Origin: Bacteroidales bacterium
Lineage (GTDB): Bacteria > Bacteroidota > Bacteroidia > Bacteroidales > Lentimicrobiaceae
NCBI GenBank assembly: GCA_016705005.1
Contig: JADIZB010000021.1
Span: 29,659-93,658 of the forward strand
Reading direction: 5' to 3'
DNA length: 64,000 nucleotides
The position numbers and the translations under genes are program-made. This document shows, in pieces, positions 51,885-60,976 of this stretch (the first letter of the stretch is position 1; every line of letters starts with the position of its first letter). Under the pieces are notes generated by a model. That model was not told the DNA's origin. It did not search any database and was given only the letters and a program-made list of their open reading frames with translations.

Positions 51885-54800
51885 GGAAAAGTACCGTTTA
51901 CTCTTTCAGCATTTGACCACCGGGTTTGCACTTCATGAAGTCATTAAAGATTCAGCCGGCACGCCAAAAGATTACCGGTTTTTGCAGATAAATCCTGCTT
52001 TCGAGCTTCTGACTGGTTTGCGCGCTTCCAATGTACTCGGAAAAACAGCCCTTGAAGTGATGCCAGGCACTGAACCATTCTGGATCGAAACCTATGGAAA
52101 GGTTGCAATAACCGGAGAACCGGTAAATTTTGAACATTTCAGTCAGACACTGAATAAATACTACCAGGTGAATTCATATTCGCCGGCTCCGGGTCAGTTT
52201 GCAACAATTTTTCTCGACATTACTGATCGAAAAAAAGCCGAAGAAGCCCTCCGTTTTAGTGAGGAAAAATACAGGCTGCTTTTTGAAAATGCCAGCGAGG
52301 CTATTTATGTGGTGCAGAATCAGCAGATTGTGTTTGCGAATCAGGTATGTGAGCAGATTTCAGGTATCAGCTTAAACAAACTTATAGGTATTTCAATACT
52401 TGAACTGGTCGATGAAAATGACCGCATAGAAATTTCTGCTCATCATTTGGATTTGATCGAGGGTCGGTTAAAAAGTCATAACTCCACATTTTCGGTCAGA
52501 AACCAGAATGGTGAAAAGCGCTGGTTATCGGTAAATTCAGTCAGGATTGAATGGAATGGTAGTCCGGCGACGTTGAATATGGGCACCGATATCACTGAAA
52601 AAAGACTGATGGATGAATTGCTGCGTGAAAGTGAAAAACAATTCAGTGCCATATACGAGAATGTTCAGGACGTATTTTTCCAAACCCGTCTTGATGGTAC
52701 CATTCTGAAAATCAGTCCTTCAATCAAACATTTTGCACAATTCGACAAGGATGAGCTGATTGGTACTCCGGTAACAGAACTTTATGCCAATCCTGAAGAA
52801 AGGGGAGGATTGCTTAATGCATTGATGAGGAGCAGGGAGCTCAGGGATTATGAGTTGAAACTCAGAACAAAGACAGGGGAAATCATGTTTGCCTCCCTGA
52901 ATGCACGTCTTATATTAGACACTGAGGGCAGGCCTCTTCATGTTGACGGGGCACTCAGAGACATTACAGGCCGGAAACAGGCAGAAGAGGCACTACAGCA
53001 AAGCTACAACCTGCTGAATAACCTTACAGCCATGGTCCCGGGTGTTGTTTATCAGTTCCGGCTGTATCCCGACGGCCATTCCTGTTTTCCGGTATCAAGC
53101 CGTGGAATGTATGATATTTATGAAGTTACCCCCGAAGAGGTCAGAACAGATGCTTCCATCGTTTTTACAAGGCTCCACCCCGATGACCGCGAACGTGTCG
53201 TAGAAACGATTCTTGAATCTGCTAAAAACCAAACCCTATACCACAGCGATTTCAGGGTGGTTTTGCCTGAAAAAGGATTGCGCTGGCGGCATTGTGATGC
53301 CCGTCCTGAACTACTTGAAGACGGAAGTACACTCTGGTACGGTATAATTTCCGATATCACAGATAGTAAACTTGCTGAAGAAGCACTCGTGAAATTTCAG
53401 ACCGCGATCGAAAATTCCAATACATCCATTTTAATTACCGATGGCAATGGACTGATTGAATATGCGAATCCTTTCTGTCTTGAAATATCCGGATACACCT
53501 GGGATGAAATGAAGGGTAAAAGTCCGGGAATCCTCAGTTCTGGATATCACGACAAAGAGTTTTATAATGAATTGTGGAAAATGATCCGGGCTGGTAAAAC
53601 CTGGGAAGGGGAATTTTACAATAAAAAGAAAGATGGTCAGTTTTTCTGGGAAAATGCCATTATTTCACCCATTCGCAATACGAATGGAGAGATCACCCAT
53701 TTTGTAGCCATCAAAACAGATATAACTGCGGCAAAGAAGATTTGGGAAGAGCTGGTCAATGCCAAAGATAAGGCAGAAGAAAGCGATCGGTTGAAATCGG
53801 CGTTTCTTGCCAATATGAGCCACGAAATACGGACCCCAATGAACGGAATTCTGGGATTCACCGAATTGCTTAAAGCACCAGGTCTCACCGGAGAAGAACA
53901 GCAGGAATATATCCAGATAATTAAGAAAAGTGGTGACCGGATGCTGAACATTATCAATGATATCATCGATATCTCAAAAATTGAATCCGGGCAGGTGACA
54001 GTCTCTTTCAATGAAACGAATTTAAATGAGGTGATTGAATACATCTTTAATTTTTTCAGGCCTGAGACTGACCAGAAAGGCATACAATTATCCTATTCCC
54101 TGGGGTTGCCTTTCAGCGCTGCCGTTTTAGTAACCGATCGGGAAAAAGTCTATGCTGTTCTCACCAACCTTGTAAAAAATGCGATCAAATTTACCAGGAA
54201 AGGATTCATTGAATTCGGGTATGTCAGAAAAAGCGAAAATCTTGAATTCTATGTCAGGGACTCAGGTGCCGGAATTCCCGATGAACACAAATCTTTTATT
54301 TTTGAGCGGTTCCGGCAGGGAAGCGAATCATTAAGCAGGAATTATGAAGGAGCAGGCCTCGGGTTGTCTATTTCAAAAGCTTACGTGGAATTGCTGGGAG
54401 GTGAGATCTGGGTTGAAAGTGAACCTGGTGAAGGCTCTGCGTTTTATTTTACATTGCCTTATGAAGCCACCAGTCGGGAAGGTCTTCCTTTAAAGACGGC
54501 AATTCCGGTTGATGATACAGGTCTGAACGCCGTCAAACTGAAAATACTGATCGTTGAGGATGATGAAATATCAGATATGTTTCTCAAAATCGCTGTGAAG
54601 AAGATAAGCAGGGAAATCCTTCACGCAGTTACCGGATTTGAAGCAGTGGATATTGCCGGCAAAAACCAGGATATTGATGTGATACTGATGGATATCAAGA
54701 TTCCTGAGTTTGATGGTTATGAAACCACCCGAAGGATCAGAGCATTCAATAAGGAAGTCATTATCATAGCTCAGACAGCGCATGGGATGGCTGATGATAA

Positions 54801-54924
54801 AGAAAAAGCTTTGAAAGCCGGTTGTAATGATTATATCTCAAAACCGGTTAATCAGAAAAAGCTGATTGAAATGATAAACTACCATATCAACAACAGATTC
54901 TCGGCAAACAGCACAGTAAATTGA
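51873..54924 (+). CDS. Multi-PAS hybrid histidine kinase, C-terminal fragment (frameshifted)
   Basis: The start given is the frameshift junction. The frame is open from an ATG at 51700, but residues before the junction are out-of-frame noise. It holds five more PAS domains (to about 53740). HisKA follows, with the phospho-acceptor in FLANMSHEIRTPMNGILGFT. HATPase_c has NLVKNAIKFTRKGFIEFGYV (N box), DSGAGIPDEHKSFIFERFRQ (G1/F) and GAGLGLSISKAYVELLGGEI (G2). A C-terminal receiver has ILIVEDDEISDMF and VILMDIKIPEFDGYETTRRI with the phospho-accepting Asp, and KPVNQKK. Together with the upstream fragment it makes about 1,730 residues: PocR, nine PAS, kinase and receiver. No output domain is seen. 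Confidence 0.85.
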
Positions 54925-55072
54925 TTTTGGCTTTTGACTCAGGGAAAAATAACCATGCCTCCTTTAAATGGATCTATTGATCCCTGTCTGAGCCTGCTTC
55001 CCAAAGCCGGATAAAAGTAGTCTGCTGGCCGGATTATATAAAGAATTCTGACCTTGTTATCAGGTACTATTC

Positions 55073-56893
55073 TTATCTGAGTTCTGCATTGACCGGATTC
55101 CGGTGAACTGTTGCTATGGGTTCCGGTGCATGTTCAAGCCTGGTTTCCAGTTTTTTCAGATCCCTACGGAAAGAAAGTCCTGCGCTCAGGTCAGTTTTTC
55201 GCAAAGATTCCGAAAGCTTGTAATAGTAAGCTATGCCATCCCTGAGATTATTCTGAAAAGCGGTCAGATACTCCTGTTGCTTTACTGCAACAGGATGCGT
55301 GGCTTCCCTGAATTTACCCTCAAGATTTTCAATATACATCTTAAGTTCATTGATGAACATATTCGGCCTGTCTTTCCGGGTAATGAGGTTTTTCCGGCCA
55401 TAGATGTGATCAATCATCTCTTTAAGGGATGTCTTTTGCGAGAACCAGGCAAGATTGGGTCCGGGGCACACCGATACACCTTCACCTTCGGTGCGGGTTT
55501 CGATGTTGTTTACCAGCAGGGCAGAAGTGCCCAATCCTACGCAAATACACGACTTGTCTGTAATATTTTTATAAGCTTTTTCGTATTCCTGAGCTGAAAG
55601 CTCTTTCTTATCAAGTTCAGCGATTTTCAGTTTCTGATACTGGCGTGAAGCCGTACAAACAGGCTTTTCAGTCAGTTCATTGTTGAGCGAAGCATATTGT
55701 TTGGAGCAGGCACTTCCCGGTCGTCCGGTTGCAATCTGTATTTCTTTTTCTATGTCTTTTGAGTTGCCCCTCAGACTGTTGAAAGGAACGCCAAGTGGCG
55801 AAATGTTACTCAGGTAAAGATCTTCCTCTTTGGCATCCAACAGCAGTTGTAAGGTTGACTCATCCACATTGGCCACTTCGGGCACCAGCAGAAACGGGCT
55901 ACCCCAGCCAACCGAGTCAAGGGAATAATAGTCAAGCAGGAACTGGTGCTCACTGGCTGTGCCCACGCCGCCCTGGGCTGTGATCTTAACCTCAGGTGCA
56001 GTCACCGGGCAGGGCAAAGCCTTTGAATTCAATGCATTTTTAAGTAAATCAAACGATTCATCAATCAGGTGAGTCCTGTTTTTTCTGAATTCTTCAAGTA
56101 TGGGTCCCATAAGGAATCCCTGGGTAGCAAATGCATGACCGCCGCAATTGAGCCCCGATTCGATGCGGTATTCTGACACCCAGATGCCTTTCTTGGCGAG
56201 GAATTTTCCCTGGATGAGCGCCGAGCGGTAATCGCTGACTTTTAAAATGATTTTCTTGCTGATCCGGCCATTTTCATCCGGATAAAAGCCCGGAAACTCT
56301 TCCAGGTAACTGTAAAGACGGGGATTCATACCGGCCGAAAGCACAAGTGATGATTCAACCGTGCTGTTGGCAAACCCGCGCACAGCAGCGTGGGCATCAT
56401 TGTATTCAACCGGAAGCTTGCCGTTTTCATCGTACACTTCGCGATCGAGTTTTGTCATGATGTTGACATCAATGCTACCTGCAGGCAGATGGGCATTGAG
56501 CCATTCAATCACACTTTTTGGAGAATGTTCCCTTACAAACTCCTGGAACCTGAGTTTAAGCTCCGATTTGTCAGGCAGCATCTCCATGTACTTTTCAAAT
56601 TCACTCCCCTTTTTTTGGAAGGATTCTTTCAGCTCTTCAAATTTCTCCTTCACTGCCTTATCCATCAGGTCGAGGTAAGCGGTGATCCGTTTTGCCCTGA
56701 AGTCTTCAATTCTGGATGAAATACCCTGAAAGGGAACATTCATCTGACGACTGTGAAATTCACGGAGTTTCTCCATGAGCATATCATCAACCAACGAAAT
56801 TACAGACGAAATACCCAGTGGGGCAACCCTTATAGGCGTATCAATGGTAAATCCTATTCCCATCACGGGAATATGAAATGTATGAGCATTCAT
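55073..56893 (-). CDS. Large conserved protein of unknown function, flavin-barrel-like motifs
   Basis: This 606-residue protein runs from ATG 56893 (MNAHTFHIPVMGIGFTIDTP); the frame is open 33 codons further but without family-like sequence. It has no signal peptide. The middle contains GLNCGGHAFATQGFLMGPIL and KITAQGGVGTASEHQFLLDY, which resemble the glycine-rich phosphate-binding loops of FMN-dependent TIM barrels such as nitronate monooxygenase. ESGLNCGGHA could supply a cysteine ligand. The C-terminal third has many cysteines (GRPGSACSKQYAS, KPVCTASRQYQ, DKSCICVGLGTSAL). I do not know a characterised member. A TATCTTTG element lies upstream on the minus strand (57023-57030). Confidence 0.65.
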   Translation of the reverse strand: MNAHTFHIPVMGIGFTIDTPIRVAPLGISSVISLVDDMLMEKLREFHSRQMNVPFQGISSRIEDFRAKRITAYLDLMDKAVKEKFEELKESFQKKGSEFEKYMEMLPDKSELKLRFQEFVREHSPKSVIEWLNAHLPAGSIDVNIMTKLDREVYDENGKLPVEYNDAHAAVRGFANSTVESSLVLSAGMNPRLYSYLEEFPGFYPDENGRISKKIILKVSDYRSALIQGKFLAKKGIWVSEYRIESGLNCGGHAFATQGFLMGPILEEFRKNRTHLIDESFDLLKNALNSKALPCPVTAPEVKITAQGGVGTASEHQFLLDYYSLDSVGWGSPFLLVPEVANVDESTLQLLLDAKEEDLYLSNISPLGVPFNSLRGNSKDIEKEIQIATGRPGSACSKQYASLNNELTEKPVCTASRQYQKLKIAELDKKELSAQEYEKAYKNITDKSCICVGLGTSALLVNNIETRTEGEGVSVCPGPNLAWFSQKTSLKEMIDHIYGRKNLITRKDRPNMFINELKMYIENLEGKFREATHPVAVKQQEYLTAFQNNLRDGIAYYYKLSESLRKTDLSAGLSFRRDLKKLETRLEHAPEPIATVHRNPVNAELR

Positions 56894-57081
56894 GGTGAGT
56901 GTTCTAGTAATAAAAAAAACAGGAAAACCGATGGAGTGCCGGATAACCCAGTTAAATGCCGGAACCGGCAATTGAAAAGAGCAGCGCAACAAACCTGAAT
57001 TACATCCCTTTGTATTCAGTTACAAAGATACAACAAATTATAGATCGGATGTAAATAATTCGATATGTAAACACTCGTTTA

Positions 57082-57179
57082 ACGTCTGGGGTTGGACGTT
57101 CGGGGTTAGACGTTTGACGTTAGATGTTCGGGGTTTGACGTTGGAGGTTTGACGTTGGAAGTTTGAAGTGGGACGTTGG
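57082..57179. repeat. Degenerate heptamer tandem repeat, ACGTTKG-like, 14 units
   Basis: Fourteen units in strict 7-bp register (ACGTCTG, GGGTTGG, ACGTTCG, GGGTTAG, ACGTTTG, ...). It is the most degenerate of the heptamer arrays. It lies in the 542-base gap upstream of dnaX. Confidence 0.85.
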
Positions 57180-57272
57180 CGCGCATCTCCAGATGCGGCT
57201 TCCAGTTTTGATCTGAACCGTTTGCGCTCTTCCCGCCATGAGGGCTTTACGTTGGCGCGCATCTCCAGATGA
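57173..57272. repeat. Repeated palindromic motif GCGCATCTCCAGATG
   Basis: ACGTTGGCGCGCATCTCCAG followed by ATG occurs at 57173-57195 and again at 57250-57272; CATCT-CC-AGATG is a hairpin. A diverged third start (ACGTTGGTGCGC) follows near 57304. No gene lies here. It is probably a small interspersed repeat. Confidence 0.75.
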
Positions 57273-57402
57273 GTGCTGCTTCCACAACCAGGTTTTCACA
57301 ACCGGACGTTGGTGCGCTTCTTCAAATTCGTGCCTGCACTATCATGTATCCCTGTCCATCCTTAATTTTCTCTCCCTTCATCCTTCCTAACCGTTTTTTC
57401 AG

Positions 57403-57410
57403 TAAGTTTG
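57403..57410 (+). promoter_or_regulatory. -7 element of dnaX
   Basis: TAAGTTTG, 25 bases before the dnaX start codon. No clear -33 element. Confidence 0.5.
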
Positions 57411-57435
57411 ACATCCCAAAAAAAGACAGTACAGC

Positions 57436-59235
57436 ATGGACAGTTTTATCGTATCGGCGCGGAAATACCGTCCGGCATCCTTTGCAACAGTGGTCGGACA
57501 GGATTCCATTACCAACACCCTTAAAAATGCCATCCGCAATCAGCAGATTGCCCAGGCTTTCCTGTTTACAGGTCCGAGGGGCGTCGGTAAAACCACCTGT
57601 GCCCGCATCATGGCCAAAACCATCAATTGCGAGAACCTGACACCGGAAGGGGAGGCCTGCAACAGCTGTCCCTCCTGCGTTTCCTTTACAAAATCATCGT
57701 CGTTCAATATTTATGAACTGGATGCGGCTTCCAATAACTCGGTTGATGATATCCGGAACCTGGTTGATCAGGTCAGGATTCCACCGCAGGCAGGTCGTTA
57801 TAAAGTCTATATCATCGATGAGGTCCATATGCTCTCCCAGGCGGCTTTCAATGCTTTTCTGAAAACACTTGAAGAGCCTCCGGCCTATGCCAAATTTATC
57901 CTGGCCACCACCGAAAAGCACAAGATTTTACCTACAATCCTTTCACGCTGTCAGATATTCGATTTCAGGAGAATCAGTGTTGAGGACATTGCCACACACC
58001 TGGCTTTTGTTGCCATGAGTGAGCAGATAGATGCAGAACCGGATGCCCTGCATGTGATTGCCCAGAAGGCTGACGGCGCCCTGCGCGATGCCCTCTCGAT
58101 GTTCGATCAGCTGGTCAGCTTTGCAGGCAATTCGCTTACCTACAAGCAGGTGATCGAGAACCTGAATGTTCTGGACCACGATTATTACTTCAAAATTACG
58201 GATTCAATCCTTGAAGGGGATATCAGTACGACGTTGCTGACGCTGAACGAAATTATCGACAATGGTTTTGAAGGTCAGTATCTGATCACAGGGTTGGGGC
58301 AGCACCTGCGCGATCTGCTCGTTAGTCAGGATAAGGAAACAGTGAAGCTGCTCGACACCAGTGCCAACATCCGAAACCTGTATCTGCAACAGGCTTCAAA
58401 GTGCAATCCGGGTTTTCTGCTGAAGGCGCTGAGTACCTGCAACGATTACGACATCAATTACCGCATAAGCAACAACAAGCGGCTTCACCTTGAAATTGCA
58501 CTGATGCAGTTGTGTATGCTTGCCAATCCTGAGGCACCTTCCATGATAAAATCCGCTCCGGGGCCGGAAACAACCCGTCAGAATACCCCAGTGCAAAAAC
58601 CGGTTACCCCTTTGGCTACTGTTGAAAAAACGTTGGTAGAAATCAGACCCGAAACTCCTGCGTCGGTCATACCCCCGCTGCCGGGGAAAGATGAAATTAA
58701 GCCATCACCGGTTAATTCCCCGGTTGCCGGTCAGCCGAAAAACACACCCACCCAGAGCTATTCGGGAATGAACATCGGCAACCTGATGAACCCTGGTTCT
58801 AAAAATGTAGTGAATGAGCCGGCTGCCGGTGCGGAAGCTGTTGAAGCAGAAATGCCTGTAATGAGTGAAGTCTTTACACAGGCCGACCTTGAAAGAGTGT
58901 GGACAGAAATGGCAGGTTCAGTCGCTCAGAAACTGCCCAATCTCTATACAACGCTTACCTGCAGGGTTCCGGTGTTGCACGACGACAACCGGATTGTAAT
59001 AACGGTGGACAATAAAATCCAGGAAGGGGAAGTGTTCAACAACCGACCTGAAATCATACAGTTTCTTCGTGCAAAGCTGAGCAATACCTCGGTTTCTATT
59101 GAGACTGTTGTCTCAGATAAACCTGTTGAAGAACGCCGGCCCTATACCGATACCGAAAAATTTGAAGCCATAGAGCGCAATGCACCGGATATCCGCAAGC
59201 TGAAGGATCAGCTGAATCTGGATATTGAGATGTAA
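57436..59235 (+). CDS. dnaX: DNA polymerase III subunit gamma/tau
   Basis: This 599-residue clamp-loader ATPase has SARKYRPASFATVVGQDSIT at residues 6-25 and Walker A FTGPRGVGKTTCARIMAKTI (residues 39-58). The four-cysteine zinc module is NCENL...EACNSCPSCVSF, and Walker B is YIIDEVHMLSQAAFNAFLKT, followed by the sensor ATTEKHKILPTILSRCQIFD. The AAA+ core ends near residue 365; a proline-rich linker and a C-terminal tau-like domain follow. It loads the sliding clamp at the replication fork. No internal frameshift signal for a gamma form was noticed. Confidence 0.97.
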   Translation: MDSFIVSARKYRPASFATVVGQDSITNTLKNAIRNQQIAQAFLFTGPRGVGKTTCARIMAKTINCENLTPEGEACNSCPSCVSFTKSSSFNIYELDAASNNSVDDIRNLVDQVRIPPQAGRYKVYIIDEVHMLSQAAFNAFLKTLEEPPAYAKFILATTEKHKILPTILSRCQIFDFRRISVEDIATHLAFVAMSEQIDAEPDALHVIAQKADGALRDALSMFDQLVSFAGNSLTYKQVIENLNVLDHDYYFKITDSILEGDISTTLLTLNEIIDNGFEGQYLITGLGQHLRDLLVSQDKETVKLLDTSANIRNLYLQQASKCNPGFLLKALSTCNDYDINYRISNNKRLHLEIALMQLCMLANPEAPSMIKSAPGPETTRQNTPVQKPVTPLATVEKTLVEIRPETPASVIPPLPGKDEIKPSPVNSPVAGQPKNTPTQSYSGMNIGNLMNPGSKNVVNEPAAGAEAVEAEMPVMSEVFTQADLERVWTEMAGSVAQKLPNLYTTLTCRVPVLHDDNRIVITVDNKIQEGEVFNNRPEIIQFLRAKLSNTSVSIETVVSDKPVEERRPYTDTEKFEAIERNAPDIRKLKDQLNLDIEM

Positions 59236-59283
59236 TTTCGGATTTCGCTTGCCCCGCCAAAGGCGGTGGGATTTTGGATTGCA

Positions 59284-59315
59284 GATTTCAGATTTCGGAT
59301 TTCGGATTTCGGATT
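59284..59315. repeat. Heptamer tandem repeat, GATTTCR, 4 to 5 units
   Basis: GATTTCA and three GATTTCG units stand downstream of dnaX. Two units of the same family occur at 10840-10853 inside the eCIS operon. A further loose heptamer run (CGTAAAA, CGTAAAT, CAAAAAT, CGTAAAT) lies near 59386-59413. The 59236-59668 region otherwise holds a GC-rich palindrome (CCGCC-AAA-GGCGG near 59254) and no gene. Confidence 0.8.
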
Positions 59316-59720
59316 GATTTTTTATTTTTTTAGAGAGGATTAACAGGGTTAACAGTATTGTCGGGTATTTCAGAGATCATCAATCGTAAAACGTAAATCA
59401 AAAATCGTAAATTTAGTTTTCGGCCACAAAGACACTAAGTCACAAAGTTGCACGAATTTTGTTATTCTGACTTCTGACCTTATTTCGCCACCTTCGCACG
59501 CCCAACCGTTTTATCCTTATACACAATCGCAGCAATAGTACCCGGTTTGCAGCACAATCCGCCTTGTTTTTGTTCGCTGAAACGGGGTCGCCCAGATCAA
59601 AAACCTGTGCGCAGTCTGACGGCCCGCAGCCCCGGAGGTTCAAAGTCTGCCATTCAAATGCTTAATGTGATGGTCTAATAAAACTGGACAGAAATTTGTT
59701 AACTTTAAAATTTCTGAACC

Positions 59721-60008
59721 ATGAAAAGATCAAGAAGAACATTTAGTGCTGAGTTCAAGGCCAAGGTGGCTATTGAAGCGATCAAAGAGGTAAAAACCAC
59801 ATCTGAGCTGGCTCAGATTTACCAGATTCATCCTAACCTGATAGGCCAATGGAAGAAGGAGTTCCAACTGAATGCCACGAAAGTTTTTGATAGTGGCAAA
59901 GAAGAAGCCGACCAAATCAGAAAGCTTGAAAAGGAAAAGGAAGAACTTATCCAGCAGATTGGACAATTGACGGTGGATAATAACTGGTTAAAAAAAAAGG
60001 TTCTATGA
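59721..60008 (+). CDS. IS3-family transposase OrfA
   Basis: This 95-residue protein has a helix-turn-helix (KVAIEAIKEVKTTSELAQIY, then IHPNLIGQWKKEF) and a leucine-zipper-like coil (IRKLEKEKEELIQQIGQLTV) ending WLKKKVL. It would bind the terminal repeats. Its stop overlaps the orfB start by 4 bases. The run A9 followed by GG at 59990-60000 contains the A-AAA-AAG slippery heptamer in the right frame for -1 frameshifting, giving the OrfAB fusion transposase. Confidence 0.93.
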   Translation: MKRSRRTFSAEFKAKVAIEAIKEVKTTSELAQIYQIHPNLIGQWKKEFQLNATKVFDSGKEEADQIRKLEKEKEELIQQIGQLTVDNNWLKKKVL

Positions 60009-60847
60009 TTCCATTGGAAATGCGCAGGGAATTAATAGAAACCGTTGACAGTCAGATAAGTATCTGTAAGCAATGTGAGTTGTTAAGCGTAGCGCGCAGT
60101 ACGCTCTATTATACACCCACAAAAGCTTCGGACAAGGATCTGGGGATTATGCAGGAGCTTGATAAGCTTTACCTGGAAGACCCAACCCGTGGGACCCGCA
60201 GAATGACCAAAGAGCTCAGGAAGTTGGGGTACAGAATTGGTCGCTTTCATGTCCGGAGTTTAATGCGTATCATGCGCTTGAAAACGGTCTATTGCCTGCC
60301 ACGTACAACGATATCGGATCCGGCTAAATACAAGTATCCTTATCTGCTGCGTAATCTGAGGATTGACCGGCCTAATCAGGTGTGGTCATTGGATATCAGC
60401 TATATTCCGATGCCCAGAGGATTTATGTACTTGTTGGCCGTCATGGATGTTTACAGCCGTTTTATTGTGGGTTGGAGCCTATCAAATACCATGGAAGCGG
60501 AATGGGTTGTAAATACGTTAAGCGCATCAATAGCTCAATATGGCAAGCCTGAGATTATCAATTCCGATCAAGGTAGCCAGTTTACTTCAGAAGAATATGT
60601 GAATTTCGTAAAAGGCCTTGAAACGGTTCAACTATCAATGGATGGAAAAGGAAGGGCAATAGACAATGTTTATATTGAACGCTTCTTTCGGACCATAAAA
60701 TATGATAAGATTTACCTGGAGCGCCCTGAAACCGGGAATGAACTGTATGCGGTTTGTAAACAGTTTATTCACTACTATAACGAAAGACGGGATCATTCTT
60801 CCATCGGGGATGTGCCGCCAAATAAGGCTTACAGGAGGGCAGCATGA
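60005..60847 (+). CDS. IS3-family transposase OrfB (DDE integrase core)
   Basis: This 280-residue protein has an HTH_21-type N-terminus (YLEDPTRGTRRMTKELRKLG) and the rve DDE core. The first Asp is in VWSLDISYIPM, the second in IINSDQGSQFTSEEYVNFVK and the Glu in GRAIDNVYIERFFRTIKYD. All three catalytic residues are present and the length is full, so the element may be active. It is normally made as a frameshift fusion with OrfA. Confidence 0.95.
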   Translation: MIPLEMRRELIETVDSQISICKQCELLSVARSTLYYTPTKASDKDLGIMQELDKLYLEDPTRGTRRMTKELRKLGYRIGRFHVRSLMRIMRLKTVYCLPRTTISDPAKYKYPYLLRNLRIDRPNQVWSLDISYIPMPRGFMYLLAVMDVYSRFIVGWSLSNTMEAEWVVNTLSASIAQYGKPEIINSDQGSQFTSEEYVNFVKGLETVQLSMDGKGRAIDNVYIERFFRTIKYDKIYLERPETGNELYAVCKQFIHYYNERRDHSSIGDVPPNKAYRRAA

Positions 60848-60976
60848 GTTTTCAACTAAAAAGGAAAGTTATTAGTCTCCCCCCAGACCCCCCTCGTGTC
60901 AACAATGACAATAACAATTATTTTTGTATAAAATACTGTCCAAAGGGATTAGACCATCTCATCTTTAATTTAGTTG

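Larger units (their letters stand above)
59669..60958 (+). mobile_element. IS3-family insertion sequence
   Basis: It is about 1,290 bp long. The left end GATGGTCTAAT-N5-TGGACAG (59669-59691) is matched in inverted orientation by CTGTCCA-N4/5-ATTAGACCATC at the right (to 60958). Inside are orfA and orfB in the IS3 layout with an A9 slippery run. No flanking target duplication is visible, so the exact ends may differ by a base or two, or one flank has been rearranged. Confidence 0.85.

Noticed and set aside
59440..59643. 67-residue minus-strand ORF downstream of dnaX
   Set aside because: It has low-information sequence and odd composition. It overlaps a filler region rich in repeats and has no promoter or family match.
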